Shown here piece by piece: positions 1 to 12,189 of a DNA stretch of 64,000 bases. The position numbers were made by a program, and so were the translations under genes. The stretch's first letter is position 1, and each line of letters starts with the position of its first letter. The notes below the pieces were generated by a model, which saw only the letters and a program-made list of their open reading frames with translations, was not told the DNA's origin and did no database searches. The DNA is from Bactrocera neohumeralis (lineage: Eukaryota > Arthropoda > Insecta > Diptera > Tephritidae), in the NCBI RefSeq assembly GCF_024586455.1, contig NC_065921.1, positions 1,302,001 to 1,366,000 on the forward strand, given 5' to 3'.

Positions 1-139
1 GTATTACACGAACTGATACACCATCGTCTCCGTAAACTTCACTTATATGGTGTGACACAATGTGATTGGTGGCACTGGAGATATACGACTGCAACGATGT
101 TTATTGACAAAATACGAAAAGACTTTTGCGACTACCCAA
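1..139 (-). mobile_element. mariner family B, terminal fragment cut by window edge
   Basis: This stretch closely matches the 42450-42544 end of the better preserved family B copy: both carry the same stretch around GGAGATATACGACTGCAACG and end in a terminal repeat related to GACTTTTTCGACTACCAA. The right end is followed by TA (140-141), the target duplication expected of mariner. By comparison with the 42 kb copy this is the transposase 5' end, reading leftwards out of the window. The rest of the element lies beyond base 1. Confidence 0.75.
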
Positions 140-331
140 TATGTTATTCGGATATTTCAGTATTATTTTAGCTTTTCAGAATTTTTGACTAAAACAGGCC
201 TATATTTTTGGTTGAATGTATATAGTATTGTGAGACTTGTAAGCATCGTGTATTATATGTGCATATTTACATCGTCTTTGTTAAATTCTGCGTTAATTTA
301 TTTTTGTTTTTGTGAACACCAACAACTGTAA

Positions 332-1056
332 CAAGAACATGCATCAAATGAGAAAAATGTTCGAAAACACAATGCACTTTTCGAATTTTACAATGCTCTT
401 GTTGCCAACATTGCCCTTGAGTTAGAACTAGTGATTTGTTGCCGTGACAATGATATTGAATTCCGTACATTTGTAAAAATGCCAAATTTCGTTCTGAAGC
501 ACATCGTTCACAACTACAGAATTATCCCTTGGTTCGAATTTATTCTGAAAAGGCGCCTTTCGATTTCTGGGAAGGAATTAGAACAGATCTGAAGCCGGCC
601 TAATGGAGAAATAGGTACTGTAGTGGTTAAGTCACCTCACCATCTAAACACTTCAAACTGAAGTAATCCAAAGAAATCCCATTATGTTCTTACTACGTCC
701 ACATCAAATGAGATTAAATCTAAAAACTAGTTTCGAATCTGGCGTCGTAAAACGCAAGTCCACTTGGTTTTTTAATTTCATATTATAAGTATTTGGAAAA
801 GGCTTTAGAGATAGTTTGGGGAGCCTTGAAACTTCTATATTCAGATTTAGATGCAGCAGTTCCACGATCCACAGAATTAGTTGAGAAATTGGGCGAAAAA
901 TGTAGGAAACTTGAGCTTCATTAACAAGTAGTTGATTTTATAAATGAGCATTCACCTGCAACGCCTGTTGAGAAATATGTTCCGTTACACTATATAAAAA
1001 CAAAAATATTTATCAGTTTTGTCTCGACCACTAACCGCAATTTTTGCGCATTTTGA
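332..1056 (+). pseudogene. unidentified open segments, possible gene remnant
   Basis: Three open stretches follow one another on the plus strand: 332-592 (86 codons after an in-frame TAA, ending TGA), 751-924 (57 codons ending TAA) and 925-1056 in the same frame as the second. They lack good ATG starts, but the residues look protein-like and not low-complexity. The first contains KMPNFVLKHIVHNY; the second contains LDAAVPRSTELVEKLG. I do not recognise a family. They could be a decayed host exon or an unplaced transposon protein, since they lie next to a mariner end. Random open frames in AT-rich DNA cannot be excluded. Confidence 0.2.
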
Positions 1057-3240
1057 AGCCAAGTTGAAGCCACCCCTGCCAACTTTTAATTCCAGTTGCC
1101 CACACAGCACAGCAGAGGCCACCGCAGTTATATCGGAAGGCAAACATAGTTCTACCACAACGCTTTCCCACGAATTAGAAATGTTAACTTATCTACTCAA
1201 AACAGCAAACATTCTCCGAGTGCTCTGAAAGTTGCCGTGAGTGGTATTTATTTCGTATTCTCGTGGATGTGAACTCGCACATCACGTGCCTCTATGCATG
1301 TGAGGAGATAGGAGTGTAAACAAAAAACCAAAAGTTATTACATTTTACCATGGAAAAGAGGTAGACATGTTGATTCTTACTAAAAAAAGTTTCTTAGATT
1401 TTACTAAATTCACCTCAACACCCGAAATAGTCGATAATAATCGATATTCAATCGATAAGCCCAATGTATTATGTAATAGACTAAACGCCAAAGACTTCCA
1501 CAGGTTTGCGTGAAATTGTTTCGGAATAGTGACTTAATGCCGCCATTATCATTCTCTCTGATTGGTTATTTCAGCAATATGCACTCGAATGCGTCATCAA
1601 GCGTCAATCCGCGAGAATCAAAGTATTTGTCACACAAATATTACTCATACGCCCAGGTGGCTAATTTGCGGTATGGAAATGCCTCAACGATAGTGAGTGT
1701 GTGCATGCGACTGGCATGCATAAAGCCATTGCATGAAGAGGTGCAAAATGCATGAGCACGTATTTATAGGCACTTTAGTATACTTTGCTGTGTGAATGTG
1801 TGTCTAATAAATTTTTAGCGACAAATTTGTGTATGAAGGCAATTTGGAGCATATAGAATTGGAAACACATTAAGGTGGCTCTTAAATATCGGCAGAAAAT
1901 TTTACGTCTTACAGCATTTGATTTCATTGGAAACAGACATTGGATAATTTATAACACGGCTTAGGAGGAGAGCCAATTCCTAGGGAATCAAGCATCTTTC
2001 AAAATGAAGAGATATTTGATTGATCATATTTATGTGGCAGACAAGACTGCTTTTTGGATTAAATATTTAATGATAGTACGATAATAGATATCAATTAGTT
2101 TGAAATATCAAAAAGGAATATAAAATGAAATTGACAAAATGGAGCACCGTTATGTACGAGTATCTGCATTATTTAGAAATAAATTTAACATTTTACAACT
2201 CTTTTACGAGAAAAGTTTACGACATTTTTATATGCCTCTTTCCAGTGATGATTTGATCAGCTCTCATTGCCGACGCTAGTTAATGGTTGGGGCGATGTAG
2301 AGGCGTGAAATCACAGCTGTTAGTATATATAAAAAAAAGAAATAGTAACGGAGAATATTTGCAATTTTGCAAAGGAATGGTTGAATGCATAAATCCTAAC
2401 AGGTTGCAAAGTATATTTACGCAGAAAGGGAAAACCGTCACAGAAACGCACTAAAAAATCTTGTGATTCTTTAAAGAAAACGCACTTCGACTGAAGCGGT
2501 GGCCGACGGGATTCAACCAATTCATTTCAGATTGTACAGTGTAAGTTTGAAGACTTGAAAAATAGAACAAAAAAAGAAAAACACTTATTTAATTGGGGTT
2601 ACCTTTTCTCTGGAATAATAAATCAGATAAATAACCTCAATTTCCACATGAACTCATCAATAATGCAAACCCGTCCGAAACTTGAAATGTTTCTATTTTT
2701 TAGACAACAGCCTCGATTACTTATATAAAAGTTTGCTACTAAATTACCCAAGGAACCCCTCTCACCCCTCTCACCCCTTTTGAGCACAGCAAAACAAATT
2801 TAATTTCGAATTTCTGTTGTAGGAAAGCCCACAGTAAATAAAGCATAAAGAAGATGCTGGGCGTGCAATACAAACATAAATTTAGTTGTGAAAGTTAAAT
2901 GAACCCAGAAGCATGAATTACTTTTCAATAAACACACACACACACACACATGTGCATGAAGGGACCAGGCGTCCCTATCTTCGTTTTATGTATTAAATAG
3001 CCATTTCTGTCAGCGGCGACAGCTGTAAGTGACAATAACCAGCAAACTGCACACAAACACTCAAACACACATACACACATATATAAAGCGGAGAAATATA
3101 TAATTTATTAGTTTCCAATGTTTCACCACACAGTGCTGTATAATTCCCCAGAGTCCGCTGCTTTACCAACAAATCGTCCACACATTTTCTTAAGCATTGC
3201 TGCTTTCCCCTTGCGTCCCCCCCGTGCACAAACAAAGCGC
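1057..3240. other. AT-rich non-coding stretch
   Basis: I see no credible gene here. Short ATG frames (for example at 1510-1755 and 2320-2520) are isolated, have no recognisable motif and sit in AT-rich sequence. The stretch includes a CA microsatellite (separate entry). Confidence 0.6.
2932..2950. repeat. (AC)n microsatellite
   Basis: Uninterrupted AC dinucleotide run of about nine units, directly visible. Confidence 0.95.
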
Positions 3241-3247
3241 TCACTCA

Positions 3248-3990
3248 CCATTTAATCCAGTGAAATGTTTTTTTAAAACTGCACGACTTTCGCGGAGCTG
3301 ACGTCAATGTCGCAGTGGCAGATGATTTCGTATGTATTTGTTGTTGTTGTTCTTGTTGTTCTTGTGGAGCAGACAGCTGAGCGACACATTTAGGCGACAA
3401 ACACACGTACGCCAACAAAGCGCTGGGCGGCCAGCAGAGGAGGGAGTTAAGGAAGAAGACGAAGCGCACGGAGCGAGTTAATCAAATAATTTATATTTCG
3501 CTCGTCGTTTTCTAACTTTTTATGTAACGGTATTTCGAATACCAATGTCGTATTTTTGCTTTCCGAAACTATTTTCACAACACTAACCACTTTTCGCTTT
3601 TGCGCTTCCTACTTCCATTGATTTATTGCCATCTTCTGCACATTCGTCTCGCTGCTTAAGTGCCTGGCGTCTGGATCCACTGCTAGCGCCGCTGCCGGCT
3701 GCCGCTGCCCCACACACACGCTTGCACACACGTTCCGCCGCAAAGGACGCTGTCGACTTGGTACAACGGCTTTTGCTTTTGTTGTTGTTGTTGTCTGCCT
3801 GCCAACACTTATCATACACTTCAAGTTGATTTATTTGCAAAACATACACAAAACACAAACTCAAAGTTGCGTCGAAAACGAAATACTGCTCGCCACTCAA
3901 CGCGCTTTTTAATGCTTGGCAAATTTTTAGTCCATCTTAATTTTGCACTCACATTTTTCACACTTATTTATTTTAATTTCTATTTTTTCT
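3248..3990 (-). promoter_or_regulatory. candidate promoter and 5'UTR exon(s), minus strand
   Basis: This patch is richer in GC than its flanks and, read on the minus strand, has the CAA/CAG/AAC-rich, AAAACG-rich look of fly 5'UTRs. A strong donor, GTGAGT, lies on the minus strand at 3247-3242, right after AAATG. A TATAAA is on the minus strand at 3495-3490, with the GC-richer exon-like sequence starting about 25 nt downstream of it. Open frames on both sides (3583-3900 and 3245-3469) lack strong ATG starts and contain short upstream-ORF-like frames, as expected of leader sequence. The coding exons would lie left of the window or are not recognised. This is inferred from composition and splice signals only. 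Confidence 0.3.
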
Positions 3991-3999
3991 TTTTTTTCT

Positions 4000-5100
4000 G
4001 AAAAGCACTTTCTGCTCTTCTCTCGTTGACTTTGAAAAATTCTTATTTTTCGCAAAACGAAAATTTCAGCAATTTTCACCTTTTACGCTAGTGAAAGGCA
4101 TAAAAAATGTCTTTAGCACTTCAGCAGCTCATTGACGCGTTCGCGGTGCGCGCGGAATCGTGGGAGCCCATTGCTAAAGGCTGTGCGGTTGGTCGTTTTG
4201 CGTGGCTATGCAGAGGGAGTAGCGCTCATGAAGTCCAAAAGAGCAGACTGCAATCTTGCGGGGTGATATCTTTGGAGATCATTCCCGCAAAAGCCTACCA
4301 AAAATTTACGGAGTAACAATATTTTCTACAGAATCTGTAAACCTGGTGATATTCAGTATAAAAGCTGCTAATTTAGGTCCGGAGACTTCGATGGGTGAAT
4401 TTCAAAAATAAAGCAACTAATTTACAGCTTTAAAATACCAATTTTGTAAATATTTGCCCTCTAAGAAAGCCAGCAATTCCCAGTTACCTACACTTCTTTA
4501 CTAAAGCTGAAGAAATCCAAAAGCAAAGTAATTAATAGTGCCTGAACTCATTTAACAGGTCTGTCCCTGACATTGAAGGAATAAATTACAGGAAAAAAAT
4601 ATATGCAAACAAGATCTTCTTATTCCCGAGCATTATTTCACTTAATATTTCAGATTTCTTATACACATTAGCTTTTTCCAGTCTTAATTTTAATAAACCA
4701 TTATTTATAAGAGTAGCGTTACCCGCCGAGGAAAAATTTTCACTTTTCAATAAGTTTAGTCAGAAAATAATAAATTCTTCACATTTTCCACTTTGCACCG
4801 AGCCACTTCCTTAAAATAGCTTGCAGTGAGTTTTTCTTAACTTTTCGGCTGATTTATATAACAATTTGTCAATTGACTTTTTTTCTCAACCAGTCAAAGA
4901 CCATTGATTACTTTTGTGAAATTCACCAAAGCATATCCTCAACATTTTTTTTATCAATTTTCACCACAAATAACGGTTGTGTGAAGGAAAAACTCTTTTC
5001 GATTCAAGACCCGTGCCGCGTTGCTATCTCCGCTACCTCACTTTGGTTATTATTATTTATTTTATGTTTTTGTTTTTGTTTGTTATTGTTGTCGCAGCTC
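4000..5100. other. intergenic stretch between candidate divergent leaders
   Basis: AT-rich sequence without a credible coding frame. The frames at 4107-4316 and 4873-5142 carry no recognisable domain. If the flanking leaders are real, this is the shared upstream region of a divergent gene pair. Confidence 0.4.
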
Positions 5101-5276
5101 ATTCGCGCTGGTCGCGTTCGCTCGTTCGTTCGTTCCAAGTGATCTCAGCAGCGAAATTAGACTGAGCCAGTTGAAAAGCATTTTGACAATTTTCGTTGAC
5201 AATTTTCTCAATTTCCCGCAAAAGCACGCAAACAGCAAACACACGCACACACACACATGTATATCGCTGTATATGA
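5101..5276 (+). promoter_or_regulatory. candidate TSS and non-coding first exon, plus strand
   Basis: A TCATTC match to the fly initiator consensus (TCAKTY) places a possible start at 5101, in a GC-rich TCGTTCGTTCG-type stretch. A consensus donor GTAAGT lies at 5277-5282. Sequence between them is leader-like, with CAAACAGCAAACACACGC-type composition. No downstream coding exon could be matched to it within the window. Support is limited to signal consensus and composition. Confidence 0.25.
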
Positions 5277-5605
5277 GTAAGTGCTTATTGAAATTTGCAC
5301 TTCGGGTCGGTTTACTGAGATTATCTGGGCGCGCAGCTGTCGATTTCTTATTTCACTGTTGTCAGTTTTTGCTCTCACAAGATTTTTGACTGCACCACCT
5401 TGGTACCACCCCCTCCGCGGGTGCTGACACACACATATGTGCAGACATGCAGCATTATGTGCAACAGGGGTAGCGGCCACTGCGGGCGAAGTAGTAAGCT
5501 TCGCCGTCTCATTCTCATGCCTTGCTTATGTGTTTATGATTTCCTATGGCTTTTGACTTTGCTTTGACGCCTTGACGCTTGTGACGTTGCACTCGCTCGT
5601 CACTA

Positions 5606-5613
5606 TGACGTCA
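5606..5613. promoter_or_regulatory. perfect CRE palindrome TGACGTCA
   Basis: An exact TGACGTCA octamer, the CREB/ATF site, lies in a GC-richer segment about 330 bp downstream of the candidate plus-strand leader. Half-site-like TGACG also occurs at 5582. One octamer is expected by chance roughly once per tens of kb, so context is the only support. Confidence 0.35.
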
Positions 5614-5619
5614 CATAAT

Positions 5620-8600
5620 TAACTCAAAGCGTCTTCGAGCGTTTATTTTAGTAATTCTTGTTGGCACTTGGTTGGTTGTAGTTTTTTCGCTTTGTTGTTG
5701 TTGTTGCTTTTGATGTCACAACCAACCGAATCGCGCATTAACGACTGTCGCAACGTGCGCCTGGCCTATATTTAGCCAGCACTCTCTGGGCGCCTTCACT
5801 CCGCAAAGCAGCTGTTTTTCGCGAATTGTCGCATTTGCCGCATATTTCTTAGCCGCGCACTCAAATTCAATCATCCAATTCCCATTATGCATTATTGACT
5901 TGCTTTTTCATGTGTACTTGTTATTGTTGTGGTTGCAATTCTCTTCAACACTTTTCAAGTGCTCTCTCCATCATTATCTCTCCCGTTGTTGTTGCCGGCG
6001 TCTTCTGTTTTGTTATTGTCATTTTGCTTTTAGTGTTGTTGTTTGTTTGTTTGTTGTACTCATGGTTGTCGTTTGCTTCTGGGACTATTTTTAGAATCAT
6101 AGTCTTAGCTGTGCGTTCGCCTTCGCCTTGGCAGCGATGTTTCTGTCACTCGCTCGTACTTTGGGACGATTGGAAAAGAGCAAATCGTATCTGAAATATA
6201 AAACAATGAAAGGGTTACAATGGGTAACACTCATAGAAAAGAAAAAATTAAGAAATTGATATATGGAATGATATTAGTTTAAAATTAAAGCTTCGTTTGA
6301 GATTCTGCATTAAGGTGAACACCTGGTGTAAAATAAAAAAAGAATCGACTGCTTTTTTCTAATTTTTTCATTTGATATGGTATACTTTTAAAAATAACAT
6401 TTCAAATCGATATCTCAAATTATCTTTGAGTTATAGTTTTTGAGTTTCCTTTCTATCCTTTTTCTCAAAACTACATTTTTCAAATTTACTTGAGCGATTG
6501 CTATCAGAATTTTTCTGGATGTTCTGTATATACTACCTCTACATACAATGACCTACAAGTTCTAAGCAAAAATTGATTTTAGGCAGGCCATAAATGACCA
6601 AAATTTCAGCCGAAATTCAAAAATTTTTTAAAACACCGGCAGTTTTTCAATTTTTTGATTTTTTTCGACCGAATCAAACAGACAATACCTCCTAGTAGGA
6701 AATTTATGTTTTAGGTTCATTTAAATTTTATTTTCTACAAGAAAGGTCCCGAACACAAAATAGCTATCATTAAAACTTCTCGAGATATTCTGCTTCTTAA
6801 GTAAGGCTGTACGGAATTTTCATAGATTTTTTAAAATTTCCTACAAGTTTATCATTTACGAGATAAATACAAGAAAACGCGAATTTCATGGGAAATCAGG
6901 TTTAGAAGTTCGTACTACTTCGCCAATGAGAGTTAGAACTTCTTCGCAATGGGCACTTTTGTACAGTGTTCAATTCTGAGGAATACGAGTCTAATGTCAA
7001 AGCGTTGCCATAAAATGCCTGTGAGCTATAGAAATTTAAAAATAAAAGGCCCTAGGCATTGCCAAACATAACTTTGAGTTATCCACACAAGTGCCTCGAA
7101 CTTGAAAAGTCCCCACTCAGTCAGTACTCAAAAATCGGCCGTGTCATTTGCATATCATTTTATCTAAGCCACCTGAGCAACAAATCAAGATAAAGGGAAA
7201 AGCTAGCAAAAACAGAAAATACAATCGAATAAATTGTATAAAGTATGTTGTCGACATTTTGCAGACAACCAAGGCAGGAATTTATCATTACTCATAAATG
7301 TACTTATATATTCATATGCAGTTATATATTGTACGAGTGTGTAGAAAATATGCGCTCATTTATTCATGTTTTCATTGCCCTCTCCTACTGACAGCGAAAC
7401 AATGAAATGTCATCTACATAATGCAAAATACTTAAAGTTTAAATAAACCATAAATTTTTAATATACCCTCTAGGGAAACCATACCTATTGTGTTGACCAT
7501 GATAGCAGCTGGTACGATCTCTGCAACTCTGAACCCTTAAAATCACACCCACGGATTTAAATCACAAAACTAAGCATTATTGAACTAACAGACCGCAGCT
7601 CGGCTGATACAAAATTTTAGTAAAGAACCGGGTAATCTACCTGAATCTCAAGCGCTTTTAATTTACATCTGCTCTTTTCGGTAAGTAAAATGGTAAGCAG
7701 AATCGGACTATTAAATGATAAAAAGGGTTTGGTAAATAATGTGAATTTTAAGCACATATTTTCAGTTCCGCCATTTCTTTTCCGCCTGACTCTATTATAA
7801 ATTTTTTTCTTTCGGGGCGTTAGATACATATGTTTCCTAATAATAAGCAAATCTTCTGCTCGGGCATTAAGGCTTCCTAAATAATGCAATAAATAGGAAT
7901 GAATTAGCTACAATGCTGCAACGTCGAAAATTTGTGTCGCCCAGAACATTTTGTAAGAGATCTTATGTATTTAAAATGAATTTGTCGTACAAATCGTTAT
8001 GTTAGGAAGAATATTTTCCTTTACTCTGCCTTTGCAAGTAAAAGAAATAGTTTACAAATCCTAAATATTCACTAAATCAGTATCCAACTTCAATCCCAAA
8101 GCATAGCTAGTAATTGGTACAGTCCAACGGAGAGCGTCTTTTACCCAGATTCTGGACCCTGAAATAGAATTGTACCCTTCTGTCGCCATTAGAGCTGTAA
8201 ATACATAAACTTTTGCCACCAAAGGAATTTTTCCAATAAAACTGCGAGAACTTATTCCTGATTTATCAGCATTGAGCAGAAGAAGCATGAGAAGAAGAAG
8301 CGTGAGAAGAAGAAGAAACAATTCAGTTGAAGCTACCGTCATTGCGCCATAAATCTATGTGCATCTTGTTATTACATTTCTGCATGTTGCATGCCACAAA
8401 ACGTATTGTAAGAGATATTTCTTAGCAACTTCATGGCAGTTGGCACATCCACAACAACTACAACAACTGCAAGGACCACATTTTACCCTGCTATAACTTT
8501 TATTTATATTTTTATTCCTTCCGTATTGCACTTCCTGCTCATTCGCCGCGCTGCCCTTGTGTCGGCAGCTTTATGGGTGTAGCTACTTCTAGTTGCATTA

Positions 8601-9514
8601 TGCTCGTTACTTACCGCCAACACCTTCGGCACAGCACTTGCGGGCACCCGCGCGCACCATTGTATTGTTGAAAAATATTATTTTCATTAGCAACACAAGT
8701 TGCAACATATTTATTCACAGCATTCCACAGTGTGGCAGCACATAAAAGTCAACACTTATTACGTTGCATAGACATAACTAACTTGCAACAAGCGACAACA
8801 TGCGACAGCATGGTGGCCTTTATAGCCACCAAGTAATGTTGCAAGACACTAGCCGCCACAACAACAATGTTGGCTTTAAGTGTCACAATGTGCCACCGCA
8901 GCTTTTTAACCTTCGAGCAAATGCGTTTAAGCCTTCAATACAAATGGCTTAAGTAACAAAGCGGCCGTGCCACTTGGCAGTGCGGCAGTGTGGCAGTATG
9001 GCACTGCAACAGGCCACCAGGAGTATGCTTTGTGTGGATAAGAACTTTTCATTTTCACATTGAAATAATGGTGGGCTCTCAGCTATTGGTAAATGAGGCC
9101 ACCTTGGGCTTGATTTTTATACGAAAGAGATATCACAAAAGAGACAAAATATAGAACTAGTCACCCAGAGAGTATTTTTGCTAATTTCGAAACGCACCCA
9201 TCGCACGTCATATTCAAATGATTGCTACACAATAAATACGCTGAAAGAACTAAGGAACATTTCCACAAGAGCAATTATGGGCATGCACCCGCCTATTTTG
9301 AAGGTATTACTAAAAATGTCTAATAATCAATATAAAATTCGAAGTATACGAGTATAAAGGGTTCCAAATAAGAACATGTCGAAATTGTATCCTTCTTTAA
9401 TTGCATCTCTGCAAAATTGGATCACTGAACTGTAAGGACAAAGGCTTATTCACTGCTCACATTCCGGCGAGGGATATGTGTATGGGGAAAAATCGGTGGA
9501 GATGAGGAGCAGTA
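5620..9514. other. non-coding stretch with an unusual AT-rich repeat-like block
   Basis: No gene is recognised. From about 6330 to 6910 the sequence is rich in T/A runs and in AAATTTC/GAAATTC-type palindromic words, and resembles dispersed-repeat DNA more than the flanks do. I cannot assign a repeat family. A purine-rich GAAGAAGAAG stretch lies at 8278-8322, and GGCAGTGTGGCAGT-like imperfect repeats lie near 8970-9008. Confidence 0.45.
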
Positions 9515-10240
9515 AGCTTTTTCACGGATGGAGGTTGGAGGGGGAGTTTTCTGTACGCAGGTCTCAGTCAATCTTAGCTTTCGGCTACCGGACCACTGTA
9601 GTATTTTCAGGCAGAAGTGGCTAGCAGGTAGACGTATACCTATGAAGTACAGCTTCTTTTAGGGAGGTGAGCATATACTCCGACAGCAGATCGGCCAAAT
9701 TGTGCATTCAAAGCTAGTCCAGGAGTGTCTGTCCTCACTAAAAATAGCATCAAGCTACTTCATCATCAGACCGGGTGCCCGCAAAGGCAAAAGCAATGAG
9801 CTAAGCAGTGAAGCCAGTCCCGTTCACATCGGAATGGGACGGAGTTGGATCCTCATTGGCGTCTTTCGTTATAGCACTGGACCAATGAATCTTGCTTGCA
9901 CTTAGCAGACTCTTTTGATCTCGAGTAGAACGCAATAGGTCTACCGACCTACTTTCCCTGAGAAAAGTTCATCTTGCCGCAATGGTAGGCCTCCTTAAGA
10001 TCTTAATAGGCATTCATGCGGTAAGGCTTGAAATTTTTTCGAATGCTAGTTGTCAAAGTTGGACGGAGGAGGGTGAGGTGGAAACATTCATGCACTTTGA
10101 CTTCTATTATCCAGTCTTTAAAAGACTGAGGCTGAAACATCTCGATAATATTTCCTTGGACGAACCGGAAGACAGAGCCGCATCTGATATTACCAGTCTC
10201 AACAAACTTGTGAGAGGATCAAGAAAATGTGTGGATTTCT
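9515..10240 (+). mobile_element. non-LTR retrotransposon 3' remnant (RNase H and zinc-binding tail)
   Basis: A decayed C-terminal part of a non-LTR retrotransposon polyprotein. Recognisable pieces in order are an FTDG catalytic start near 9520, an FQAEV-like piece near 9606 (reading frame shifted), SIYSDSRSAK near 9670 with the catalytic Asp kept, and a long tail near 9980-10240 containing HLAAMVGLL, HAVRLEIFSNASCQSW and SLNKLVRGSRKC. The tail matches the conserved C-terminal region after RNase H, where a Cys/His cluster ends in a CPAL-type motif; here that motif has become YYPVF. Several stops and frameshifts break it, so it is dead. The 5' part is missing. Confidence 0.6.
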
Positions 10241-10259
10241 ATATACATATCTTATGATA

Positions 10260-11837
10260 CAGTACATAAGAGTTTTTAGGTACCACAACGGACCGATGTT
10301 CTAGGCTGTTTAAGTGAAATCCCTGTTAGGATCGCCCACGAAATTTAAAAAAAATTTCCATAAGCGCCGTCCATCAATAAGACGATTCTCGCGGTATATT
10401 CTTTTAATTGCCGTGTTTTTGTGTGCCAGACATATTTACAATTGTTCAAAGAAATTCCAAATTACAGCATCCATTAAGGTATTGTACAAAGCAAACAGCA
10501 ATTAGCTCCTAATTTGTTATTCCAAACCGACTATTAGTGGATATATTGGCAAGAAACCCATGACCCGCTATAGCGCATGAATAGTTTTTGCTTTACCGCG
10601 TATTTCAGATAAAACACAATTCCGCGTAAACATTTTCTTCGCGGTAAACAACAATAACATGGGAATATTTAAATTCCACCACAGAGCAAATGGGTCTGCG
10701 GCCACCACTGTTTATATTAGCCAAAGAATTATGGTAATTACAGTTTAGATTTTACTGCTCATTCTGTTTGTGCCACAACTAAAACGAGCGAACTTATGTA
10801 AATACAACACTAACATATAAACACACAGCACTCGGTGCTAAAATTGATTAAGATTAGTTGTAGGTCTGCTCTGCTGCATATTGACTTAACGGACTAGCCA
10901 AGAATTTCTAATCATAAACAATTGCCCTTGAATTAATGCCACAATTTTAGCATTTTGTACACTTTCATGTTGCACAACTGGATGCCACCGAAATCGGTCG
11001 AAAAAGCAAGAGAAATAAAGAAAAATTTCAGAGCTCACGGTGGTGTGTTTAATGAGGTGTAAAATGAGGTTGTGTGCTACCGTCTAAACTATTTTGGTGG
11101 AAATTTGTTCCGTAAAATACACCGTTTTGTAAACAGCACTCAATTTATTTGGATTTGACTGATTGATTCAAATAAAGCGTCTTTAAATTACGATTCTTTT
11201 CTTTTGGCCCCCGTACACGTCAATGCCACCCAAACGTGCGCACACTCAAGTGCGAAAGTATATGCCACAACATAAAGGCACACCAGAAACAAATAACCAT
11301 CAGAGGCACGCTTCCATAATTGGGCGCTTGGCATTGACGCAATCGCCGCCCGCCTGGCATTGGCATTTCTTTCTATGTTTAAAATACGTTTTTTTCGTAT
11401 TATTTCGGGGCAGTGCATAACAATACCGAAAAGTTAATGAAATGGCCACCCAAGTGCTCGGGTCGGTGCGTACGAAAACAACAACACCCATCGGGCAAGG
11501 CAATGAACACCGCAGGGGCGAAATCAAAGCATTTATGGTACAACCGATCAATGCGGGTGACGGACAGCTCACAGCCGACATACAAACAAATTACTACTGT
11601 AGGGAGAAAGTGAAGAAAAGAGTAAAGGGTTGGGATTAGACTTGTGGCACTTCTACTTTCTTCAAAACAAGAAAACCAATTTATTGTTCGTTACCTCAAA
11701 TAAAGCGTCCGTTATAAAAAGGTGGTGCGAGATCGAAATTGTTTCAGAGTTACAATATTAAAAGAACTCCACTGAACAGCAGATCAAGAAGAATTAGATA
11801 TTGGAGTACTTTTTAACTTCAACTCATTTAACACTTA
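10260..11837. other. non-coding stretch
   Basis: No credible gene. A GC-richer patch at 11190-11640 has overlapping open frames on both strands, none with a recognisable motif. It could be conserved regulatory DNA. Confidence 0.5.
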
Positions 11838-12189
11838 CAGGGTTTGTCCGGAAAGTAATAGGACTGATTTTCTTCCGTGCGAGCACCGACCAATGCTTCC
11901 GCAGCCGCCCTACAGCTCAGATGTGGGCCCCCGGGTTTTTTATTTGTTTCCTTGCCTGAGAAGGTCGACGAATGGCAAGCATTTTGAGACGACAGATGGG
12001 ATCCAAGCAGCGTGCACCTCGGCTCTCAAGGCTATTCCCCCTAGTATTCCTTCCGTGACGCCTTCAATGCTTGGCAATCAGCGCCGCATCGACGCAGAAG
12101 AAGCCTATTTTGAAGGGTTGTAAAGTATCGATTGGCTCCATACATTTTTTTAAATCGTCTCAGTCCTATTACTTTCCGGATCAACCCTG
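11838..12189 (+). mobile_element. mariner family A, internally deleted copy
   Basis: A 352-bp element bounded by inverted repeats: CAGGGTTTGTCCGGAAAGTA at the left and its imperfect inverse, ending in AACCCTG, at 12189. A TA precedes the left end. Between the repeats only the transposase C-terminus remains (11893-12123): LPQPPYSSDVGP, where the mariner SPD-AP catalytic motif is expected, then HFETTDGIQAACTSALKAIP, ending EEAYFEGL before TAA. The N-terminal DNA-binding domain and the first two catalytic Asp regions are deleted. It is non-autonomous. Confidence 0.85.
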
